From Thermohahella caldifontis (lineage in GTDB: Bacteria; Pseudomonadota; Gammaproteobacteria; Pseudomonadales; Oleiphilaceae): a DNA stretch of 64,000 bases. Under the pieces are notes generated by a model. It made no database searches. It had not been told where the DNA came from and saw only the letters and a program-made list of their open reading frames with translations. The translations under genes were made by a program, and so were the position numbers. Shown piece by piece: positions 51,475-64,000 of this stretch (position 1 is the stretch's first letter; each line of letters starts with the position of its first letter). The stretch is taken from positions 806,001 through 870,000 of the forward strand of contig NZ_CP154858.1 of the NCBI RefSeq assembly GCF_041153465.1. The letters are read 5' to 3'.

Positions 51475-52417
51475 AACTGCTTCCCTGGCCGGCTGTGCAG
51501 CCGTAACAGTGATCCGCAGTCTGAATCCGCTCTCCTTCGAGCGATGTTTCCAGGATATCACGCAGATGCGGTTTCACCTTGTCTGATGCGATCAATGGGA
51601 TATGCAGCATCTGATTGAAATCACAGTCATAGACATAGCCTTGCCAGTCCACGCTGATCAGTGAGCGACACATCACGCCTTCAAGATTATGCTCACTGTA
51701 AGAGGATCGGAGGAGATCCATGTAATCATGGAACTGTCCCTTCGAGAGAAGCGTGCTGCCAAACCGGCTGATGGGCATATTGGTAATGGCGAACAACTGG
51801 TTGAATTCAATCCCGAAGTCCTCGCGGAGTCTGGCCTTGTAGTCCGCTTCAAGCTTTTGCTGATCCGGCGGCAGGAACGGGCCACCCGGATTGTAAACCA
51901 GGTTCAGGACAAGACCTGTGTCTGGCTTCCCGTATCCCAGACGGTTCAGTTCCAGCAAGCCACGGATGCTGTCATCAAAGACCCCTTTCCCACGCTGTTT
52001 GTCAACATTCTCGCGAGTATAACAAGGCAAGCTTGCTGTGATCTCAACCTGCTGTTCTGCGAGGAAAACAGACAGATCTTCGTAGCCCGGTTCCACCAGA
52101 ATGGTCAGGTTGCAGCGATCCATCACCCTGACGCCCATGCGCCGGGCCTCGGTGACCAGATACCGGAAATGAGGATTCATTTCAGGCGCACCCCCGGTCA
52201 GATCAAGCAGGTCAATCTGATGTTTTTCCAGATAGGCCAACACCAGTTCTATGGTTTCCCGATCCATCATTTCGGTTCGCCGCGGCCCTGCCGCAACATG
52301 GCAGTGCGTGCAACTGAGATTGCACCGATAACCGAGATTGACCTGAAGGGTTTCGGTTTGCTTCCGCCGGATTTCCGGAAAATCGGATACCATCAGCATC
52401 GGGCGGGTATCAAGCAT
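51455..52417 (-). CDS. arsS: ArsS-type radical SAM protein
   Basis: This radical SAM enzyme has 320 residues. The iron-sulfur cluster motif CNLSCTHC is near residue 32, followed by DLLDLTGGAPEMNPHF. The C-terminal domain (DUF3641) ends with Cys-rich HCYGCTAGQGSSCGGALD, for a second metal or substrate site. ArsS is proposed to build the sugar part of arsenosugars after arsenic methylation. No arsM or arsR is visible in the window, so the substrate here is open. In some ArsS proteins one Cys is selenocysteine; here there is no internal TGA. First gene of the operon. Confidence 0.88.
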   Translation of the reverse strand: MLDTRPMLMVSDFPEIRRKQTETLQVNLGYRCNLSCTHCHVAAGPRRTEMMDRETIELVLAYLEKHQIDLLDLTGGAPEMNPHFRYLVTEARRMGVRVMDRCNLTILVEPGYEDLSVFLAEQQVEITASLPCYTRENVDKQRGKGVFDDSIRGLLELNRLGYGKPDTGLVLNLVYNPGGPFLPPDQQKLEADYKARLREDFGIEFNQLFAITNMPISRFGSTLLSKGQFHDYMDLLRSSYSEHNLEGVMCRSLISVDWQGYVYDCDFNQMLHIPLIASDKVKPHLRDILETSLEGERIQTADHCYGCTAGQGSSCGGALD

Positions 52418-52540
52418 TGAGTACTCCTGAAATGGTGACTGTCTGAGTGATATTGGACTGAACTCTCACAGAATAGTTCACACCGGTCAAGCCTGAAACC
52501 GTGACTTTTCCCGCCTTCTACCACGCAACGCATCAGCGGG

Positions 52541-52569
52541 ATGACTTTCCGCATCGGGCAAAGTATAAT
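52541..52569 (+). promoter_or_regulatory. Promoter of tRNA-Arg
   Basis: A perfect -10 TATAAT at 52564-52569 lies 13 bases before the tRNA, with a weaker -35 (ATGACT, 52541-52546) 17 bases upstream. GC-rich bases follow the -10, as in stable RNA promoters under stringent control. Confidence 0.65.
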
Positions 52570-52582
52570 GCGGCCTCGTTAC

Positions 52583-52659
52583 GCCCCGGTGGCACAGCTG
52601 GATAGCGCGACCCCCTCCTAAGGGGTAGGTCACAGGTTCGAATCCTGTCCGGGGCGCCA
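52583..52659 (+). tRNA. tRNA-Arg (anticodon CCU)
   Basis: The acceptor stem GCCCCGG pairs with CCGGGGC, followed by G and encoded CCA. The D arm is GGCACAGCTGGATAGC. The anticodon stem ACCCC/GGGGT encloses loop CTCCTAA, giving anticodon CCU for AGG codons. The T loop is GGTTCGAATCC. All arms are intact. It faces the rRNA operon on the other strand. Confidence 0.96.
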
Positions 52660-52965
52660 CTTTTCATCCCTTCAAGCTCACCTTTCGCCTGCCTCATTTC
52701 AAAACGTCAGACAGCAAACAGCCGCACCAGTTTTATATTCAGGGAGATTTTACAATCGTTCTTCCGAATGCAATCGGGCTCATCTTCGGAAGCCGGCCGC
52801 ATGCCCGGATGAGTGGCGCACGGCCGGGTGTTAACGCTGCAGACAGAATCGCTTTCCCCTATCGTTCTGCTTCCCAGAGGCGCCTCTGATCTCATGCTCA
52901 TGTCCATCTGATCAGGTACGGGAGAGGCGTGCCCTGGGCCAATTCGGCATACCCCAAACGCAAGA
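52660..52965. other. Intergenic region between tRNA-Arg and rRNA operon
   Basis: I see no convincing gene in these 306 bases. The short minus-strand frame at 52707-52907 has no ribosome site or family resemblance. There is no clear intrinsic terminator for the tRNA. Confidence 0.55.
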
Positions 52966-52991
52966 AGGCCCCGGTATTGCTACCGGGGCCT
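52966..52991 (-). terminator. Terminator of the rRNA operon
   Basis: On the minus strand an 11-base perfect stem (AGGCCCCGGTA / TACCGGGGCCT) with a four-base loop lies nine bases beyond the end of 5S rRNA and is followed by TCTTGCGTTT. Typical of rrn terminators. Confidence 0.88.
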
Positions 52992-53000
52992 GGGATAAGA

Positions 53001-53118
53001 TGCCTGACGACGACCTACTCTCGCATGGGCAATGCCACACTACCATCGGCGCTGGACTGTTTCACTTCTGAGTTCGGTATGGGGTCAGGTGGTTCCAGTC
53101 CGCTATGATCATCAGGCA
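53001..53118 (-). rRNA. rrf: 5S ribosomal RNA
   Basis: About 118 bases. The minus strand starts TGCCTGATGATCATAGCGGA and ends complementary to it, with the usual GGTTCCAC- and ACTCTCGCATGGGC-type 5S segments (read on plus). Ends are estimated from the terminal stem, to within a few bases. Confidence 0.95.
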
Positions 53119-53196
53119 AAAACCTGTTGCTCTCACAAACTGCTGAACGAAAGCTGCGCTACACTCGCAATCCAAAAAACCGCTTCGGTGTTATAT

Positions 53197-56088
<2,892 letters not shown>

Positions 56089-56292
56089 ATATAACCCGAA
56101 GCAGTCTTCGGATCATACGGCAGCATCCGTAACGATTTCCGGATTGCACTTGAGTATAACGCTCAGTAAATTGACGCTCTCGCGTTTCTTTACTTCGCTT
56201 TCATTCAGCCTGTTTGTTAAAGAGCTTCTGGTCAGAGACCAGACGGGAAGAAACTTTCATATTCCTTCTCGTCTGTTCTCTCGCGGACAAGT

Positions 56293-56368
56293 TGGTGGAG
56301 CCGAGGAGGATCGAACTCCTGACCTCCTGCGTGCAAGGCAGGCGCTCTCCCAGCTGAGCTACGGCCCC
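56293..56368 (-). tRNA. tRNA-Ala (anticodon UGC)
   Basis: On the minus strand it starts GGGGCCGTAGCTCAGCTGGG, has anticodon loop CTTGCAC (UGC), T loop GTTCGATCC and ends CTCCACCA. It lies in the spacer between 16S and 23S rRNA. Confidence 0.97.
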
Positions 56369-56432
56369 TTCTTTCATTCGGCCTGGTCGTTCTACACCCG
56401 TCTCACTCACCATCACTCTCAAGAGAGTGAAT

Positions 56433-56509
<77 letters not shown>

Positions 56510-56593
56510 ATCGCCGGGCCTGAAAGACCCTTATCCGCTTACCTTCGGTCAAGCAATTTGTGTGAGCACTGAACTGATCGCCTCATCTTTTCG

Positions 56594-58133
<1,540 letters not shown>

Positions 58134-58251
58134 AACTCATTACTCGGCTAGCTTTGACACTAACCAATAATCTCTTGACGAGACAATCAGTCAGCGCCCA
58201 CACAAATTGCTTGACCTGCTTATTAAAGAGCTGTGCTTCTCAGCGGCGCGC

Positions 58252-58279
58252 ATTTTACATCATCGCTTCACCGCGTCAA
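58252..58279 (-). promoter_or_regulatory. rRNA operon promoter P2
   Basis: Minus strand: -35 TTGACG (58279-58274), 16-base spacer, -10 TAAAAT (58257-58252), followed by the GC-rich discriminator GCGCGCC, which fits stringent and growth-rate control. Confidence 0.8.
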
Positions 58280-58363
58280 GTCCTTTTTTCAAAGCATTTC
58301 AACAACCTGAAACGCCCGGGCTTCCTGCCCTGCCTCAACCTTGTGTCTCAAGGCGAGGCGCAT

Positions 58364-58391
58364 ATTCTAGCGATTCACAATTCCTTGTCAA
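58364..58391 (-). promoter_or_regulatory. rRNA operon promoter P1
   Basis: Minus strand: -35 TTGACA (58391-58386, perfect), 16-base spacer, -10 TAGAAT (58369-58364), then ATGCGCC. About 110 bases upstream of P2, the usual tandem layout. A further -10 (TATAAT, 58464-58459) lies upstream, but I see no good -35 for it. Confidence 0.82.
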
Positions 58392-58527
58392 CCTCTTTTT
58401 CGCTCCCCCGTTCCTTCGGGGCGACCTCTCCGGGCACCGCCCGTCGAAGTGAGTGCGCATTATAGGGATCGAGGCTCCGGCCACCATACGTATCAACACG
58501 TACTTCCGCCAATCAGCTGCCCGGACT

Positions 58528-58725
58528 TCAGAGTATGGCACGTTTTTCCCGTTCTGCCACCCGGCCCATGACCGCCTGCCGTTCTTCGTTGGTCATTTTT
58601 CCCCAGTGTGTGATCTCTTCACCAGTCCGGTGACACCCAATACATACATCATGCTCGTCGAGCGCACAGATACTGACACATGGCGATTTGACCTTCGTTT
58701 CCGTCCGGCCTGATTCAGGCTTCAC
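58528..58725 (-). CDS. DUF1289 domain protein
   Basis: The small 65-residue protein has the Cys-rich DUF1289 motif KSPCVSICALDEHDVCIGCH, a likely metal or iron-sulfur site, followed by RTGEEITHWGKMTNEERQAV. The start is a GTG at 58725, nine bases after GGGAGG and overlapping the end of the Nudix gene by 11 bases. The longer frame to 58776 lies inside that gene. Function unknown; members often neighbour oxidoreductases. Confidence 0.82.
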   Translation of the reverse strand: MKPESGRTETKVKSPCVSICALDEHDVCIGCHRTGEEITHWGKMTNEERQAVMGRVAEREKRAIL

Positions 58726-59296
58726 CGACAACACCTCCCACCCTGACTTTTTCCACCTTCCATAAAAAATCGGCAAGGATGAGTGCTGACAACCCCCAAA
58801 TATGGTATTGCCCGTAATCCCATGCCGGCATCAGTAGCTGCCACCCCATGAAATTGACCTTGTCCTGCCTGACCGGTGGCGTTTCACAAAAGAAACGCAG
58901 CGGCACCGTAAAGATGCTTTCGAGCTCCCCGGGTTCCGGCACAAATTCAAGGTCCGGAGGTATCACGCCCACAAAAGGGGTGACACGTATCTTGTGTTTT
59001 GAAATAACCTGACTGAGCTGACCACATAGCGTGATCTGATCTGAAGACACGCTGATTTCCTCCCGCGCCTCTCTCAGCGCGGTGTACTCCAGCGACGGAT
59101 CACCGGGATCCTTCATGCCACCGGGAAAGGCTACCTGGCCACTGTGCGTGGAGAGTCCGCTGGCACGTTTGGTCAGGACAACATGAGGATTAATGTCATC
59201 AGTCACCAGCACCAGGACAGCCGCATCAGGATAAGGCACACTCAATTGATGAGGCCTGTGAGCAGCCAATGCATTGCGAATTTGTTTGACAACCAT
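58715..59296 (-). CDS. Nudix CoA pyrophosphatase (NudL-like)
   Basis: The enzyme hydrolyses CoA and its derivatives to 4'-phosphopantetheine and ADP. The 193-residue product has an extended Nudix box, GGMKDPGDPSLEYTALREA followed by REEISV, and the upstream CoA-specific signature LTKRASGLSTHSGQVAFPGG. Both belong to the CoAse subfamily. The C-terminal portion (WDYGQYHIWGLSALILADF) is also typical. It is divergent from the second Nudix gene and overlaps the DUF1289 gene. Confidence 0.92.
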   Translation of the reverse strand: MVVKQIRNALAAHRPHQLSVPYPDAAVLVLVTDDINPHVVLTKRASGLSTHSGQVAFPGGMKDPGDPSLEYTALREAREEISVSSDQITLCGQLSQVISKHKIRVTPFVGVIPPDLEFVPEPGELESIFTVPLRFFCETPPVRQDKVNFMGWQLLMPAWDYGQYHIWGLSALILADFLWKVEKVRVGGVVGEA

Positions 59297-59365
59297 GGTG
59301 TTTCCGTGCCAGAAAGGCTATCAACTATTATACTTTGTGCCGAATTTTGCAACCGGTGGTTCTCC

Positions 59366-59905
59366 ATGAAGTTTTGTTCTTCCTGCGGTACGCCGCTGAC
59401 GATCCGCGTCCCCGAAGGCGATAACCGGGAACGTCATGTCTGTCCCGAATGCCAGATGATTCACTACATCAACCCGAAGATCGTTGCCGGCACCCTGCCT
59501 TATCATGAAGGCAAAATCCTGTTGTGCAAACGGGCCATCGAACCGCGCATGGGATACTGGACTTTACCTGCCGGCTTCATGGAGATGAACGAGTCCACCG
59601 AGGAAGCGGCAAGGCGGGAAACCCTGGAGGAAGCTTGCGCCGCAGCTGAAATCGGCCCCCTGCTCTCCATGATCAGCATTCCCCATATTGGTCAGGTTCA
59701 CATCTTTTATCTGGCCAGACTGATAAACGGTACCTTTGCTGCAGGCGAAGAAAGTCTTGAAGTGGATCTTTTCGCTCCGGATGACATTCCCTGGAATGAT
59801 ATTGCGTTTCCCACCGTCAAAAGGACACTTCGGTTCTTTATCGACAACGGCTGCCGGTTTGACGGGCAGCCCTATGTTGATGTCATACAACAGCCAGGAC
59901 GGTAA
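59366..59905 (+). CDS. Nudix hydrolase with zinc ribbon
   Basis: The 179-residue protein has an N-terminal zinc ribbon (FCSSCGTPLTIRVPEGDNRE, then RHVCPEC) and a Nudix domain with the box GFMEMNESTEEAARRETLEE near residue 70. It resembles the NudC-type and ADP-ribose pyrophosphatase groups with a ribbon; the substrate is not determined. The start at ATG 59366 is set by the ribbon; the open frame extends further upstream into the divergent Nudix gene. Its position next to a second Nudix gene suggests joint nucleotide-cofactor housekeeping. Confidence 0.88.
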   Translation: MKFCSSCGTPLTIRVPEGDNRERHVCPECQMIHYINPKIVAGTLPYHEGKILLCKRAIEPRMGYWTLPAGFMEMNESTEEAARRETLEEACAAAEIGPLLSMISIPHIGQVHIFYLARLINGTFAAGEESLEVDLFAPDDIPWNDIAFPTVKRTLRFFIDNGCRFDGQPYVDVIQQPGR

Positions 59906-59917
59906 CGCAGCGCGGCA

Positions 59918-60235
59918 TTACGTTTCGATGGCAATAAATCCATAGGCGGGTTCTTCATAGGGATGTGCCCGTCTGAATGCCTGAAGCACCTCCTCCCTGA
60001 GCGTCTCCGGCAGCACCATCTCCACACGCCACTCTTCCACGGTTTCCAGTTCACCTTTCCGGCCGATAAACGGGTTGGCGGCGTCTCCGGGACGGAACTG
60101 TCCTTTACCGAGGGTCTGCCAGCAACAGGCTTCATAATCACCGATGCGTCCCGCCCCGGCGTCAAACACAGCTTCCTTGACTTGTTCAAGATGGGATTCC
60201 GGCACGTAGAAGTAAAATTGCAGCATTCTTGGCAT
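59918..60235 (-). CDS. NIF3/YqfO middle-domain-like protein
   Basis: The 105-residue protein begins MPRMLQFYFYVPESHLEQVK and contains EAVFDAGAGRIGDYEACCWQ, then GKGQFRPGDAANPFIG. It ends RRAHPYEEPAYGFIAIE. These are the hallmarks of the CutA-like domain inserted in NIF3-family YqfO proteins, which also exists as a stand-alone protein. A trimeric fold and an unknown ligand are expected. GGAG lies 10 bases before the ATG at 60235; ATG 60256 is an alternative. Confidence 0.8.
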   Translation of the reverse strand: MPRMLQFYFYVPESHLEQVKEAVFDAGAGRIGDYEACCWQTLGKGQFRPGDAANPFIGRKGELETVEEWRVEMVLPETLREEVLQAFRRAHPYEEPAYGFIAIET

Positions 60236-60252
60236 ATTTTTCCAGCTCCATT

Positions 60253-60275
60253 TCATCCACAGATTCTGTGGATAA
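60253..60275. repeat. Paired DnaA-box-like inverted repeat
   Basis: TCATCCACA (60253-60261) and TGTGGATAA (60267-60275) are convergent 9-mers separated by five bases. The second is a perfect DnaA box on the minus strand (TTATCCACA) and the first has one change. They lie just upstream of the NIF3-like gene. The rest of the gap to 60490 shows no gene. Confidence 0.45.
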
Positions 60276-60492
60276 CTTTGGGGATAATATATTGGAAACC
60301 ATCGCCAGCCCCCGGTATCACTGGCACCTTGTCACTTTGTCCATTTTGCCAACAATTTTGTAACAGCACTTATATATCAATGTGTTACAGAATATTATGA
60401 GAATCCACTCAAACTATGTGTCGCAACCCGACCCTAAGGTCCCTAGCTCCGCCGGCTGTGTGCATAACTTTCAAAGTCAAGTCTTGACCGGT

Positions 60493-60515
60493 AAAAAAAC
60501 GGGGGCCAGGCCCCC
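60493..60515 (-). terminator. Rho-independent terminator of purL
   Basis: On the minus strand GGGGGC and GCCCCC pair around a three-base loop and are followed by G and seven T, 18 bases after the purL stop. A strong intrinsic terminator. Confidence 0.88.
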
Positions 60516-60533
60516 ATTTTCATTTGCGTCAGA

Positions 60534-63500
60534 TCAGTTGTCCAGAGCGCGTCTGGCGTTGACAAACAGCTTGAACCAGGGCGCGTTCTCTCCCCAGTCA
60601 TCCGGATGCCATGACCATTGTACCGTGCGGAAAACCCGCTCTGGGTGAGGCATCATGATGGTCACACGGCCATCCTCGCTGGTAAACCCTGTCACGCCCT
60701 GAGGCGAGCCGTTCGGGTTTTCGGGGTAACGCTCTGTCGGCACACCCCGGTGATCCACATATCGGGCAGCAACGAGCCCGCCCTTCAGGGCTTCCTCCAG
60801 GCTGGCCGAGCCGCGGAATTCGGCACGCCCCTCTCCATGAGCCACTGCAACCGGCAGAATGGATCCGGCCATGTCCTGAAGCCAGATGGATGCGCTCGGC
60901 AGGATTTCAAGCATGCTGACGCGCGCTTCAAACTGCTCCGAGAGATTACGGACAAAATGAGGCCAGTGGGCGGCACCGGGAATGAGACTCTTCAGGTTTG
61001 AAAGCATCTGACAACCGTTACAGACACCAAGAGCGAGAGTGTCACCACGCTGGAAGAATGCTTCGAATTGTTCCCGTGCACGGGCATTGAAGAGAATGGA
61101 TTTCGCCCAGCCTTCCCCCGCACCGAGCACGTCTCCGTATGAGAAACCGCCGCAGGCTGCCAGTACGGCATACCCTTCCAGGGTGTGTCGGCCACTGAGT
61201 ATGTCACTCATGTGCACGTCAACCGCTTCAAATCCTGCACGGTGAAATGCTGCAGCCATTTCTGTCTGCCCATTGACTCCCTGTTCTCTCAGGATTGCTG
61301 CCCGCGGTCTGGCCCCGGTGTTGACGAACGGGGCATCTTGCGGCACAGGGAATGTCAGCCTGACATTGAGCCCCGGGTCTTCGTCGTCACGGATGCTTTC
61401 AAATTCCTGATCCGCACATTGGGCGTTATCACGGATACGCTGGATGTGATAGCTGGTTTCGGCCCACATGGCCTGCAGGTCGGCACGGGCGTACTGGCGG
61501 TGGACCTCGCCTCCGAATCGCAGCACGACCTTCTGTTCTACTGTGGGGTGCCCGATATCTACCAGACACTCGCCCAGACCAGCGGCATCAAACGCTGCTT
61601 TCACTGCGTCAAGATGCTTGTCTTCCACCTGGATTACCGCACCCAGCTCCTCGTTGAAAAGCTCACGGACAATATGGGAAGTATCCCGAACCCAGTTGTC
61701 CAGCTCAATTTCCGTACCACAGCGTCCGGCAAAGCACATTTCTGCCACGGTGGTGAACAGTCCGCCATCCGAGCGGTCATGGTAGGCGAGAATGCGATCC
61801 TCGCCCGCAAGACTCTGGATGACCCCGAAGAAGGCCTTGAGGTGCGCCGGATCATCCACGTCAGGGGCCACGGCGCCGGTCTGTCCGAAAACCTGGGCCA
61901 GCGCGGAACCGCCAATGCGGTTCTTGCCAAAGCCCAGGTCGATCATCAGCAGACGCGACGGGATTTCAGGCCGCAACTGGGGCGTCAGGGTCTTGCGGAT
62001 GTCGGTCACCGGGGCAAAACCACTGACGATGAGAGAGGGGTGACACGACCGTTTTCCGGGTTTCACCTTCCTTCCAGGTGGTTTTCATGGACATGCTGTC
62101 CTTGCCAACGGGAATGGTGATGCCCAGCGCAGGACAGAGTTCAAGTCCGACAGCCTTGACGGTATCGAACAGCGCCTGATCTTCGCCGGGGTGACCGGCA
62201 GCCGCCATCCAGTTGGCGGAGAGACGGATGTCAGAGAGCTTCCGGATGCGGGCGGAGGCCAGATTGGTAATGACTTCGCCAATGGCCATGCGTCCGGACG
62301 CTGGCGCATCAATGACCGCGACAGGCGTGCGCTCACCCATGGCCATGGCTTCCCCGGTATAACTGTCATAGCCGCTGGCGGTGACGGCGGCGTCCGCCAC
62401 AGGCACCTGCCAGGGACCGACCATCTGATCACGGGCAACCAGGCCGGTAATACTTCTGTCTCCGATGGTAATGAGGAAACTCTTGGATGCAACCGCCGGC
62501 AAACGGAGCACTCGCTTCACAGCTTCATCAAGATCTACCGCTGTGGAATCAAACAGGTGCTTGGTAAAGGTTTGTCGCGTAAAGCTGCGGTGCATCCTGG
62601 GAGGCTTGCCGAACAGAACGTTCATGGGCAGATCGACCGGCTTGTTGGCAAAATAGCCGTCGGTCAATGTCAGGTGCATGGTGTCAGTCGCCTCACCCAC
62701 CACGGCATACGGACAGCGTTCGCGACGACAGATGGCGTCGAAGACGGGCAGGTCCTCTTCTGCCACGGCGAGAACGTAGCGCTCCTGGGATTCGTTGCAC
62801 CAGATTTCCATGGGTGACATGCCCGGTTCGTCGTTGGGAATGTCGCGCAGTTCGAAGGTGCCCCCGCGCCCGGCATCCTTCACCAGTTCAGGCAGGGCAT
62901 TGGAAAGCCCGCCAGCACCCACGTCGTGAATGAACAGAATGGGATTGGCTTCGCCCCGCTGCCAGCAGCGGTCGATCACTTCCTGACAGCGGCGCTCCAT
63001 TTCGGGATTGTCGCGCTGCACGGACGCGTAATCCAGGTCTTCCGCACTGCTGCCGCTGTCCATGGAGGAGGCTGCGCCGCCGCCAAGACCGATGAGCATG
63101 GCCGGGCCGCCAAGCACGATGAGCCTGGCGCCAACGGGCACAGTCTTTTTCTCGACATGGTGCGGCCTGATATTGCCCAGGCCTCCTGCCAGCATGATGG
63201 GCTTGTGGTAGCCGCGGACTTCTGTGCCGTTGACACCCGGCGCGGCCTGTTCATAGGTACGGAAATAGCCGCACAGATTGGGTCGCCCGAATTCGTTGTT
63301 GAATGCAGCGCCACCGATCGGCCCTTCGATCATGATATCGAGGGGCGAAACAATTCTGTCCGGCTTGCCATAAGGCTTCTCCCATGGCTGCTGAAAGCCG
63401 GGAATATTGAGGTTTGAAACGGTAAACCCTGTCAGGCCTGCCTTGGGTTTGCCGCCAATGCCCGTGGCGCCTTCATCGCGGATTTCGCCCCCCGAGCCGG

Positions 63501-64000
63501 TTGCTGCACCAGGGAAGGGAGAAATCGCTGTCGGGTGGTTATGTGTTTCCACCTTCATCAGGATGTGAACGGGCTCTTCCACCTCTCCGTAGATGTGATT
63601 TTCAGGATCAGGGAAGAATCGTTTCGCGACAGGCCCTTCGATGATTGCGGCATTATCCTTGTAGGCAGAAAGCACGCCCTCACCACCCTTTTCATAGGTG
63701 TTGCGGATCATCTGGAAGAGCGTCCAGGGCTGGGTTTCGCCGTCCACTTCCCAGGTCGCGTTGAAGATCTTGTGGCGACAGTGTTCGGAGTTGGCCTGAG
63801 CAAACATCATCAGTTCGACATCGGTGGGATTGCGTCCCAGGTGGCTGAACGCATCCACCAGATAGCGGATCTCATCATCCGCCAGTGCAAGGCCCCACTC
63901 CCGGTTGGCCTTTTCCAGCGCGGCCTGGCCGCCCTGCAAGACATCCACGGTCCGCAGTGGCCGCGGCTCGGCATGGGAAAAGAGCAGCTCGGCACCGCTC
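60534..64000 (-). pseudogene. purL: Phosphoribosylformylglycinamidine synthase PurL, 5' end outside window, frameshifted
   Basis: PurL converts FGAR to FGAM with glutamine and ATP in purine synthesis. It is the long single-chain form of proteobacteria (about 1290 residues). The window holds roughly the last 1150. The N-terminal part, open from 64000 to 61966, has RPLRTVDVLQGG, FAQANSEHCRHKIFNA and VETHNHPTAISPFPGAATG. The C-terminal part, open to 60534, carries the glutaminase domain with nucleophile GVCNGCQMLSNL and final PHPERVFR. The frame is lost at the GA-repeat 62031-62036: one more TC on the coding strand restores VVSPLSLIVSGF, as in E. coli. Without it, translation would stop at 61966. 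True mutation or assembly error must be decided from reads. Confidence 0.9.

Noticed and set aside
51455..52417. Selenocysteine in the ArsS-type protein
   Set aside because: All Cys positions of the C-terminal cluster are encoded by TGC/TGT and there is no in-frame TGA before the final stop.
58459..58464. Third -10 box (TATAAT on the minus strand) upstream of the rRNA operon
   Set aside because: No -35 better than chance at 16-18 bases; two good promoters already explain expression.

Overview
The window reads as one chromosomal stretch of a motile, free-living gammaproteobacterium of moderately high GC. The gammaproteobacterial calls rest on the long single-chain PurL, the long-type QueF, the YadG/YadH pair, RdgC, YaaA, and a 16S-Ile-Ala-23S-5S rRNA operon. 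I cannot name the genus from sequence alone. Coding density is high. The only clear mobile DNA is a nested pair of IS4-like elements at 22949-25797.

Layout. 1-2340: the 3' part of queF and a YadGH-type ABC exporter, translationally coupled. 2.5-5.6 kb: two lipoproteins around a degenerate HD-GYP protein. 5.7-8.4 kb: a Fur-controlled ferric iron importer (binding protein and permease, no ATPase). 8.5-10.2 kb: a long-chain acyl-CoA synthetase. 10.3-13.5 kb: a zinc-ribbon membrane protein and a complete TrpXYZ-like ABC importer. 13.5-17.4 kb: an unknown Cys-rich protein, then a FIST sensor overlapping a PAS-GGDEF-EAL protein. 17.4-22.6 kb: a threonine-dehydratase-like pseudoenzyme that has lost its PLP lysine, an rRNA methylase, an M48 peptidase and small secreted or zinc-ribbon proteins. 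22.9-25.8 kb: the nested IS, abutting the LexA-controlled promoter of imuA-imuB-dnaE2 (25.8-30.9 kb). dnaE2 carries a one-base frameshift.

31-39 kb holds yaaA, a glutaredoxin-like protein, acs, rdgC, a Pat-type protein acetyltransferase and an HDAC-family deacetylase. Together acs, pat and the deacetylase look like an acetate-activation module under reversible lysine acetylation. 39-50 kb is a flagellar filament block. fliS, fliD, flaG and one flagellin lie on the minus strand with sigma-28 promoters. A second flagellin is divergent on the plus strand with a sigma-54 promoter, followed directly by two methyltransferase-like genes that are good candidates for flagellin modification.

50-52.4 kb is an ArsS-type radical SAM gene with two glycosyltransferases (TIGR04283 and TIGR04282 types). 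tRNA-Arg(CCU) at 52.6 kb faces a complete rRNA operon on the minus strand (58.1 to 53.0 kb) with two strong upstream promoters. The last 5.5 kb has a DUF1289 protein, two divergent Nudix hydrolases, a NIF3-like protein, and purL running off the right edge with a two-base frameshift. The purL and dnaE2 frameshifts both lie in short repeats, so they need checking against raw reads before being taken as real.
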